Shown here: in pieces, positions 1 to 5,339 of the stretch | Layout: every line of letters starts with the position of its first letter | Numbering within the stretch: position 1 is the first letter of the stretch | NCBI GenBank assembly: GCA_038239195.1 | Contig: JBBSEZ010000403.1 | Location: 1 to 9,021, forward strand | Direction: 5' to 3' | DNA length: 9,021 nt | Source of the DNA: JBBSEZ01 sp038239195 | Lineage (GTDB): Bacteria > Planctomycetota > Planctomycetia > Gemmatales > Gemmataceae | The notes under the pieces: generated by a model | The model's input: the letters and a program-made list of their open reading frames with translations, nothing else | The model's database searches: none | What the model was told of the DNA's origin: nothing | Made by a program: the position numbers and the translations under genes

Positions 1-1792
1 CCCCCTGCTGAGGCGTGAGCCACGAGCGCTTCAGGTAGGCGTTCTGCCCGACGACCAGCGCCAGGGCCAGCCCCACCGCCAGCAGCGCCGTCCACGCCCC
101 CATCACCGGCACCTTCAGCCAGTTCCACCCGGCGGCACTGTGCGCGGGCGCGGCCGAGAGAGCAGGTGGGAGGATCGTGAGGTCGAATTCGCCGACGGCG
201 ACCGCGAGGTCGCCCTCGGCGCGGGCCTCGATCTTTATGCGTCGCCTGCCGGGCGTCGCGCCCTTGGCCTCGAAGGTCATCTTGTCCAGATGCTCGTCCG
301 CACGCAGCGAGACCGGCGCGAACGTCAGGCCGGCGAGGTCGCCCGCGGCCCGCAGCGTTACCGGGCCCTTGAAGTGTTCGCGGGCGACAAGCACCGGCAG
401 GACGTTCTTGCCGGTGGAGCTCACCTCCGCCGCCGGGGAGAGGGCCACGTGCAGGACGGGCGGGAGGACGGTCAAGCGGAACTTGCCCACCGCGCCGGCG
501 CTCCCCTTCGCCGCCGCGCGCACGGTCAACTCGCGCTCGCCGGGGGCTGCGCCGGCCGATTGCAGCACCAGCCAGGCCTGGTCCTCCCCGTCGGGAACGG
601 TCGCGTCGGGGACGGCGAGCCCGGCGAGGTCGCCCTCGACGGAGAGCGTGACGGGCCCCTTGAAGCGCTCCCGGCCGACGCGCACGGGCAACTCGTTCTT
701 GCCCTCGCGCTCGATTGCCAGCGCGGGGGGCAAGGCCAGGACCACCCGGGGCGCCAAGACGGTCAGGGCGAAGCGCGCCTCGGAGGCTGGCCCGCCTTTC
801 TCGGCGGAGGCGCGCAAGGTCAGCTCGCGCTTGCCTTCGCGGGCGCCTTTGGCCTCGATGCGGAGCGAGGTGAAGTCCTCGCCAGCGGGGAGGGCGACGG
901 CCTCGACGCTCAGCCCGGTCAGGTCGCCTTCAACGGCGAGCTTGACCGACCCCGCGAAGGCCTCGCGGGCGATGCGGACCGGCAGGGCGTTCCCGTCGCC
1001 GTCGAGGACCTCCAGTTCCTTGGCGACGGCGAGGCGCAGCGCCGGCCTGCCGGCCATCCCGCCCGCCTTCAACTCGAACTCGTGAACCAGCCGTTTCCCT
1101 CGCTCGATCGTACCCGAAAACTCCTTGCGCTCGCCGCCGGCGAGGATGCTCACCTTGTAGGGGGAAGGCCGCACGGCGTCGTGCTGCATGAAGTAATCCA
1201 CGTAGACCTTGTAGCGGCCGAGGGGCGCCTTGCCCTTGGGCCAGAATACGTTCTCGACGGGCTCGCGCGACCTGCGGCCGTGCGCGTTCATGTCCACGTC
1301 GAGGTGCCCGCCCGAGCGGGCGAACCTTCTCCGCCAGCAGGAAATCTCGGTGCCGTCAGGCTCGATGCAGTGGAGGTCGAGGTCGTTGAAATTGTTCCAC
1401 AGGAGCGAGACCTGCACGTCGCCCGTCTGGGCCTTCTCGCGCTGGAGGCGCCGGGCGAACTCGGGCGTGGGCGGCGGGGCCGGCGCGCTTTCGGAAACCT
1501 TCCCCTTCGGCAGTTCCGGCGGGACTGGGGCCGCGACGACGCGCGCGACCGACGGCAGCGGCGGAGGCGCCGGCGGTGGCTTGATCTTGCCCGCGCGGCC
1601 GTCGAAGGCCGGCGCGGGGGCCGGCGCGGCGGAGGAATGGGAGACCAACGAGGGGGCGGCCTGCTTCCCCGGCGGGCTGAGGGCGCGGGCCCCCGCGAGC
1701 AGCAGTTCGCCGGGCGCCCAGCCGGCCAGACAGCCGAGGGCGCCGAGCAGCCCAAACGCCAGCATCTTCCGCCAGGCAGGTAGGGGTGCCAT
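1..1792 (-). CDS. YfaP/DUF2135-like surface protein with three Ig-like repeats and a membrane anchor (C-terminus off window)
   Basis: I translated the minus strand from an ATG at 1792-1790. The frame is open for 597 codons to the left edge, so the protein is partial at its C-terminus. Seen in order: a hydrophobic N-terminal segment (about residues 10-36, signal peptide or anchor); a Pro/Ala-rich linker (about 38-112); a compact domain (about 123-240) with GDVQVSLLWNN, DLDLHCIEPDG, GGHLDVDMNA, PVENVFWPKGKAPLGRYKVY; three Ig-like repeats of about 97 residues (250-542); and a transmembrane helix (about 563-583) followed by a basic QNAYLKR stretch. The 123-240 domain resembles the YfaP/DUF2135 family, common in planctomycetes and of unknown biochemical role. 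The start is supported by AAAGGAG six bases upstream. Likely envelope-located with the repeats outside the cytoplasm, but topology is inferred. The small membrane-protein gene lies 133 bp upstream in the same direction. Confidence 0.82.
   Translation of the reverse strand, partial: MAPLPAWRKMLAFGLLGALGCLAGWAPGELLLAGARALSPPGKQAAPSLVSHSSAAPAPAPAFDGRAGKIKPPPAPPPLPSVARVVAAPVPPELPKGKVSESAPAPPPTPEFARRLQREKAQTGDVQVSLLWNNFNDLDLHCIEPDGTEISCWRRRFARSGGHLDVDMNAHGRRSREPVENVFWPKGKAPLGRYKVYVDYFMQHDAVRPSPYKVSILAGGERKEFSGTIERGKRLVHEFELKAGGMAGRPALRLAVAKELEVLDGDGNALPVRIAREAFAGSVKLAVEGDLTGLSVEAVALPAGEDFTSLRIEAKGAREGKRELTLRASAEKGGPASEARFALTVLAPRVVLALPPALAIEREGKNELPVRVGRERFKGPVTLSVEGDLAGLAVPDATVPDGEDQAWLVLQSAGAAPGERELTVRAAAKGSAGAVGKFRLTVLPPVLHVALSPAAEVSSTGKNVLPVLVAREHFKGPVTLRAAGDLAGLTFAPVSLRADEHLDKMTFEAKGATPGRRRIKIEARAEGDLAVAVGEFDLTILPPALSAAPAHSAAGWNWLKVPVMGAWTALLAVGLALALVVGQNAYLKRSWLTPQQG
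167..1045 (-). repeat. Three tandem ~97-codon Ig-like repeats within the surface-protein gene
   Basis: Three consecutive units cover residues about 250-346, 347-444 and 445-542 of the minus-strand surface protein. Each carries the same landmarks: an LPVxVxRExFxGxVxL strand, a GDLxGL turn, a (G/A)xxxGxRxLxxxA segment, and an ending like (F)xLTVLxP. The units are diverged in sequence (for example REAFAGSVKL, RERFKGPVTL, REHFKGPVTL), so they are old duplications and not recent slippage copies. The fold call as Ig-like or beta-sandwich is inferred from alternating hydrophobic strands and from such repeats in other secreted planctomycete proteins. Confidence 0.75.
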
Positions 1793-1798
1793 CAGGAG

Positions 1799-1805
1799 CT
1801 CCTTT
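1799..1805 (-). promoter_or_regulatory. Ribosome binding site of the surface-protein gene
   Basis: On the minus strand AAAGGAG sits six bases before the ATG at 1792. This fixes the start codon of the large partial gene, whose frame could otherwise not be placed because its other end is outside the window. Confidence 0.7.
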
Positions 1806-1925
1806 CGACCGCGTCACCGGGTCGTCATTGCTCTTCGAGGGGCGGTTCGGCCACCGCGGAGGCCGACAGGGCCGCCCTCGCTGCTGCCCCCGGGCCACTC
1901 GCCGCCCAGGTGGCCAAAAGGACGA

Positions 1926-2204
1926 TCAACGCCAATCGGCATCCTCCCCTGGTGCGGTGCGCGCTACCGGGGCCCCCGCCCGCCGGCCCCGGTCGGCCTT
2001 GGCCTCGCCCCGCGGTTGGGACGATTGGAACGCCGAATGCACGGCCAGCGTGAACAGCGACGCGAAGAAGAACAAGGCGATGGTGCCGAGCCCTTTCCAG
2101 GCGATCGCGCTGTTCATGCCCGTCCAGATCAGAACGAGCGACAGCATCGATCCGAGGGCGATGCACGACATACAAACGGCGTAGCAGGCTCGCTTCAGAT
2201 TCAT
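1926..2204 (-). CDS. Small two-helix membrane protein, unknown function
   Basis: A 92-residue protein starting MNLKRACYAV. Two hydrophobic segments are visible, about residues 7-29 (ending SLVLIWTG) and 35-60 (GLGTIALFFFASLFTLAVHS). A polar Arg/Ala/Gly-rich tail of about 30 residues follows. This predicts an inner-membrane hairpin with the basic N-terminus and the tail in the cytoplasm. I chose the ATG at 2204 because GAGGGGAG lies a few bases upstream; the 20 residues of open frame before it look non-coding. It lies between the ECF sigma region and the surface-protein gene, all on the minus strand. No domain is recognised. It lacks the zinc-binding His/Cys pattern of ZAS-type anti-sigma factors, so I do not call it one. 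Confidence 0.68.
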   Translation of the reverse strand: MNLKRACYAVCMSCIALGSMLSLVLIWTGMNSAIAWKGLGTIALFFFASLFTLAVHSAFQSSQPRGEAKADRGRRAGAPVARTAPGEDADWR

Positions 2205-2233
2205 CCTGGCTCCCCTCGCCTGATGCTTACTTG

Positions 2234-2376
2234 TTATTTCACCCTCGACCTGGGCCTGTCCCACACTTTGGCGTCCCCCTTCCAGGGGCCGTGCTTGTGC
2301 GCATCAACCCCACCGCCGGCGGCCGGGGCCTTGCCATCGGGGCTGAAAGCCAAGGACGTTCCAGGGGAGGTTGTCG
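2234..2376 (-). pseudogene. C-terminal remnant of a WD40-repeat protein
   Basis: Minus-strand codons here read SLAFSPDGK, AAGGGVDAHKHGPWKG, DAKVWD, a few more residues, then TAA at 2236-2234. The pattern 'AFSPDGK...GG...G-x-KVWD' is the hallmark of one WD40 blade as seen in planctomycete WD40 proteins. Only a single blade is present. It has no start codon or ribosome site of its own, and it lies about 60 bases after the sigma factor's stop. In planctomycetes ECF sigma genes are often followed by WD40-repeat genes, so this is best read as the tail of a deleted or truncated downstream gene. The upstream boundary is approximate. Confidence 0.6.
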
Positions 2377-2439
2377 AGGCCCGCTGAAGAGAGTAGAGGT
2401 GAGGACACCGAAACCTTACAGGAAACCGAAAGCGGGCAA

Positions 2440-2994
2440 TCACTCGAGGAGCCCTTGCAGTTCCTGCCGCAGCCGGGCGAGCACGCGGGAGCGAGCGACG
2501 TAGACGGCGCTGACGCTCAGGCCGAGGCGCCGACCCACCTCCGCGGCGGGGAGCTCCTCGACGACGGTGAGCCAGCATGCCTGCCAGGTGGCCGGCTCGA
2601 AGTCGCAGCGCATGAGCTGGAGCGCCCGGCGGCTGACGGCGTGCAGGTAGTCGCGCTCGACGAAGTCTTCGGTGGTGTCCGGGCTGGCCGGCTCCGCCCC
2701 GGCGTCGAGGGGGGCGGTGGGCTGGCGCGGCCGGCGCTGGAGCCAGCAGTGGCGGAGGACCGTCTTGAGCCAGGCGCGGAAGCTGTGCTTGCCGTCGTGG
2801 ACGAAGCGCGGCATTTCGCGCAGCAGCACGAGCATCGCGTCCTGTACCAGGTCCTCGGCCTCGTCGGGGGAGAGGCCGAGGCGGCGGGCCCAGGCGAACA
2901 GCATGGGGGCGTACAGGGCCACGAAGCGGTCCCAGGCGCTCGGATCGCTGGCCCGGCGCAGGCGCTCCAGCAGGCTCAGGGGAGTGGGCTCCAC
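2440..2994 (-). CDS. ECF-type RNA polymerase sigma-70 family factor
   Basis: A 184-residue protein, the usual ECF length. Region 2 spans about residues 22-90, with the helix LSPDEAEDLVQD (41-52), the core-binding part of sigma-2, followed by FRAWLKTVLRHCWLQRR (72-88), the part expected to contact the -10 element. A variable linker (about 90-112) precedes region 4 (about 118-182), with a helix-turn-helix LPAAEVGRRLGLSVSAVYVARSRVLARLR (in pieces: LPAAEVGRRLGL, 148-159; SVSAVYVARSRVLARL, 160-175). The N-terminal PLSLLERLR style is typical of planctomycete ECF factors. The start is a GTG at 2994-2992 with a GGAG about 10 bases upstream. No anti-sigma gene is recognised beside it. It follows the CsbD-like gene by 104 bp on the same strand and may share its promoter. 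Confidence 0.88.
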   Translation of the reverse strand: MEPTPLSLLERLRRASDPSAWDRFVALYAPMLFAWARRLGLSPDEAEDLVQDAMLVLLREMPRFVHDGKHSFRAWLKTVLRHCWLQRRPRQPTAPLDAGAEPASPDTTEDFVERDYLHAVSRRALQLMRCDFEPATWQACWLTVVEELPAAEVGRRLGLSVSAVYVARSRVLARLRQELQGLLE

Positions 2995-3098
2995 GAGGAC
3001 GGCTCCGGGGACCGGGGCGCCGATCCCGGGTCATCTTATCCGTCGGGCGGCGTCAACGCCCCCCGAAGCGCAGGCTGCCCGCCGAAGAGGGCACGCGA

Positions 3099-3317
3099 TT
3101 ACTTGACCGTGCCCGGCCACCGGACGTCCTTCTCGAACCGGCAAATGGCGTCCTCGGCCTGCCTCGCCGTCAGGGCGTAGCGCACCTGAAGGACGCGGGC
3201 CAATCCGTCGCGCTTGCCGTCAACCCCGGCCAGGTCTTGCGCGTGCAACTGGGGCCAGTGGGTCAAGAGGAGGGCCTGCATCCGCGCCCAGTCTCCCTGA
3301 ATTTCCGACCAGTTCAT
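3099..3317 (-). CDS. CsbD-like general stress protein
   Basis: A 72-residue protein beginning MNWSEIQGDW. It keeps the CsbD/YjbJ family landmarks in order: N-terminal MNWxxIxGxW (1-10), a second Trp in HWPQL (20-24), DL (28-29), the GKRDGL core (34-39), QVRY (44-47) and the AED helix (54-56). Family members are small hydrophilic proteins induced by general stress (csbD of Bacillus is SigB-controlled; yjbJ of E. coli is abundant under stress); their biochemical role is unknown. Unlike typical members, the lysine-rich KxKEQWGK stretch is replaced by the more hydrophobic MQALLLTHW. I chose ATG 3317 because AAAGGAG lies seven bases upstream and the family starts here; the longer upstream frame is non-coding. 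It is preceded by a near-consensus promoter and followed by the ECF sigma gene. Confidence 0.82.
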   Translation of the reverse strand: MNWSEIQGDWARMQALLLTHWPQLHAQDLAGVDGKRDGLARVLQVRYALTARQAEDAICRFEKDVRWPGTVK

Positions 3318-3324
3318 GCGTTGA

Positions 3325-3331
3325 CTCCTTT
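3325..3331 (-). promoter_or_regulatory. Ribosome binding site of the CsbD-like gene
   Basis: AAAGGAG on the minus strand, seven bases before ATG 3317, within a purine-rich stretch GGAAGGAAAGGAG. It decides the start of the CsbD-like gene against a much longer upstream open frame. Confidence 0.72.
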
Positions 3332-3424
3332 CCTTCCGCGATCCTCGAACCAAGGGGCGCCGAACCGGAGGCGAGCGGTGGGGCTGTCCCTCCGTGCGGC
3401 CGTAATGAGATGGGGAAGAGGGAG

Positions 3425-3454
3425 ATTTTATCGGTCCCAACTTCTTCCTGTCAA
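3425..3454 (-). promoter_or_regulatory. Housekeeping sigma-70 type promoter for the CsbD-like gene
   Basis: On the minus strand a perfect TTGACA (3454-3449) is followed after 18 bases by TAAAAT (3430-3425, five of six matches to TATAAT). Transcription would start near 3417, giving a leader of about 100 bases before the CsbD-like ATG. In sequence this GC-rich such a match is unlikely to be chance. The unit would be CsbD-like then ECF sigma factor, since no terminator is visible in the 104 bp between them. Confidence 0.6.
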
Positions 3455-3824
3455 GCCCCCGAGAGGCACTTTCCGAAGACAGAAAAAGCGGGAAGACGTC
3501 TGCCCACGACGAGCGCGGGCCACCCCCGGCACCTGGTTTGCATCCCTTCCTCCAACCCTGCTTGGGATGCGGGGCAAGCGCGAACGCCGTCCGTATCCTG
3601 CCAACCATCTTGACGCGGGGCGGGCCCGTCCCTGCTCCCACGAAGGCGAACGATTTTTTTCGCCGGCCCATTCCCCTACACTATCCGCCACGATGCGGAG
3701 GAAAACCGACCCGCAGAGAACGGGAGGCCACTCCTCCCTTGGGCCTCTTTGTCCTCGACCGAACCGGCGACGCTCTCACCGGGTTGGTCTGCCGCGATCC
3801 TCTGGCAAAAAGGAAGGAAACGCC

Positions 3825-5339
3825 ATGACCGACCAACTACCTGTCAGCCGGCCCTCCCTGATTGCCACGGGGGTCGTCGGGCTCGACGACGTGCTGGGCG
3901 GCGGCTTCACCCCGAACCGAGTCTACCTCATCGAGGGGAACCCCGGCTCGGGCAAGACGACGCTGTCGCTGCGCTACCTCCTCGAGGGCGAAAAGCTCGG
4001 CGACAAGGGGATCTACGTCACGCTCTCCGAGACGAAGGCCGAGCTGGTCGACGTGGCGAAGTCGCACGGCTGGTCGCTCGCCGGCATCGACGTCCTGGAG
4101 TTGGTCGCGCCCGAGACGGAGCTCGAGTCCGACAATCAGTATGCCATGTTCCAGCCTTCCGAGGTCGAACTGGGCGCGACCACCCAGATCATTCTCGCGC
4201 ACGTCGAGCGGATCAAGCCCTGTCGCGTCGTCATCGATTCTCTCTCGGAGATGCGCCTCCTCGCCCAGAGCCCGCTGCGCTACCGCAGACAGATCCTCGC
4301 CCTCAAGCAGTTCTTCATCGGGCGGGAGTGTACCGTTTTCCTCCTGGACGATCTGACCTCCGAGAGCGAAGACTTGCAGCTGCAGAGCATCGCCCACGGC
4401 GTCGTGAGCCTCGAACAGCTCTCGCCCGAATACGGCGCCGAGAGGAGGCGGCTGCGCATCGCGAAGCTCCGCGGGCAAAAGTATCGCGGCGGCTATCACG
4501 ACTTCGTCATCGAGTCGGGGGGGCTGGCCGTCTTCCCGAGGCTCGTCGCCGGGGGGGCCGACCGGGGCCAGAAGCGCGGCCTGCTCAAATCGGACGTCGA
4601 GGAGCTCGACGCCCTGCTGGGCGGGGGCCTGCAGTTCGGCACCAGCGTGGTCCTCCTTGGGCCGGCGGGGAGCGGCAAATCGACGCTCGCCCTCCAGTAC
4701 GCGCTGTCCGCGGCGGGCCGTGGCGAGCGGACGGCGATCTTTGCCTTCGACGAGCGCATCGAGACCATTCTGGAGAGGACGACGGGCCTGGGGATGGACC
4801 TCACGAAGCACCTGGAGTCGGGCCTCGTCGTCATCCAACCGATCAACACGGCCGAGCTCTCGCCCGGAGAGTTTGCCCATCGTGTGCGCCTGGCCGCCGA
4901 TGGGAGCAACGATCGAGCGGGGGCGAAAGTAGTAGTCATCGACAGCTTGAACGGCTACCTCCAGGCGATGCCCGAGGAACGGTTCCTGACCTCTCAGCTC
5001 CACGAGCTCCTCACCTACCTCGGGCACAAGGGCGCGGTGACGTTCCTCGTCGTCGCCCAGCACGGCCTGATCGGCCACATGGAGAGCCCCATCGACATGA
5101 CCTACCTTGCCGATACCGTGATCCTGTTCCGCTACTTCGAGGCGATGGGGGAGGTGAAGCAGGCGCTCTCGGTCGTCAAGAAGCGCAGCGGCAAGCACGA
5201 GCGGACCATCCGCGAGCTGCGCCTCGGCGAGACGGGCATCCAGATCGGCGAGCCCCTGCGCGACTTCCAGGGCGTGCTGACGGGCACCCCGACCTACCGC
5301 GGGCCGGACACGCCCCTCACGGGGCCGAAACATGCGTGA
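3825..5339 (+). CDS. kaiC: KaiC-like double-domain RecA-superfamily ATPase
   Basis: A 504-residue protein with two KaiC/RecA-like domains, about the length of cyanobacterial KaiC. Domain I has Walker A GNPGSGKT (38-45) and Walker B VVIDSL (135-140). Domain II has Walker A GPAGSGKS (279-286) and Walker B VVVIDSL (369-375). Acidic residues expected beside the nucleotide are SE (68-69) and DE (309-310). The C-terminal part of domain II (SVVKKRSGKHERTIRE, 449-464) matches KaiC. The paired KaiC phosphosites Ser431-Thr432 align with Thr426-Tyr427. Predicted role: a soluble hexameric ATPase acting as a signalling switch. True circadian timekeeping is doubtful because kaiA and kaiB are absent here. 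ATG 3825 is chosen for the strong AAGGAAGGAA site seven bases upstream and family fit. It overlaps the kinase gene by 8 nt. The symbol denotes family membership only. Confidence 0.9.
   Translation: MTDQLPVSRPSLIATGVVGLDDVLGGGFTPNRVYLIEGNPGSGKTTLSLRYLLEGEKLGDKGIYVTLSETKAELVDVAKSHGWSLAGIDVLELVAPETELESDNQYAMFQPSEVELGATTQIILAHVERIKPCRVVIDSLSEMRLLAQSPLRYRRQILALKQFFIGRECTVFLLDDLTSESEDLQLQSIAHGVVSLEQLSPEYGAERRRLRIAKLRGQKYRGGYHDFVIESGGLAVFPRLVAGGADRGQKRGLLKSDVEELDALLGGGLQFGTSVVLLGPAGSGKSTLALQYALSAAGRGERTAIFAFDERIETILERTTGLGMDLTKHLESGLVVIQPINTAELSPGEFAHRVRLAADGSNDRAGAKVVVIDSLNGYLQAMPEERFLTSQLHELLTYLGHKGAVTFLVVAQHGLIGHMESPIDMTYLADTVILFRYFEAMGEVKQALSVVKKRSGKHERTIRELRLGETGIQIGEPLRDFQGVLTGTPTYRGPDTPLTGPKHA

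Larger units (their letters stand above)
3318..3824. other. Divergent intergenic region between the CsbD-like and KaiC-like genes (507 bp)
   Basis: No gene is supported here. The left third holds the CsbD-like promoter and leader on the minus strand. The right two thirds would be the leader and control region of the KaiC-like operon. A small inverted repeat, GGCGAA (3645-3650) and TTCGCC (3659-3664) with a T-rich loop, is visible. No convincing plus-strand sigma-70 promoter is seen: TTGACG at 3610-3615 lacks a partner at proper spacing, and TACACT at 3677-3682 has only a T-run upstream. Open frames crossing the region have no family resemblance. Confidence 0.6.

Noticed and set aside
140..1783. 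A 547-codon plus-strand open frame opposite the surface-protein gene
   Set aside because: Its translation is Arg/Gly/Ala-rich with no family pattern, while the minus strand gives a signal segment, a recognisable domain, three repeats and a membrane helix. It is an antisense shadow caused by GC bias.
1926..2204. Anti-sigma factor partner for the ECF sigma factor
   Set aside because: The protein has two membrane helices but no zinc-binding anti-sigma motif, and it is separated from the sigma gene by the WD40 remnant.
3318..3671. A 118-residue N-terminal extension of the CsbD-like protein
   Set aside because: It crosses the promoter and ribosome site; CsbD proteins begin at the MNW motif.
3610..3682. 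Possible plus-strand promoter for the KaiC-like operon (TTGACG at 3610 or TACACT at 3677)
   Set aside because: Neither hexamer has an acceptable partner at 16-18 bp spacing.
3237..3824. A 196-residue N-terminal extension of the KaiC-like protein
   Set aside because: The extension overlaps the CsbD-like gene and its promoter on the other strand, is Arg/Pro-rich without a family match, and ATG 3825 has a strong ribosome site and matches the family N-terminus.
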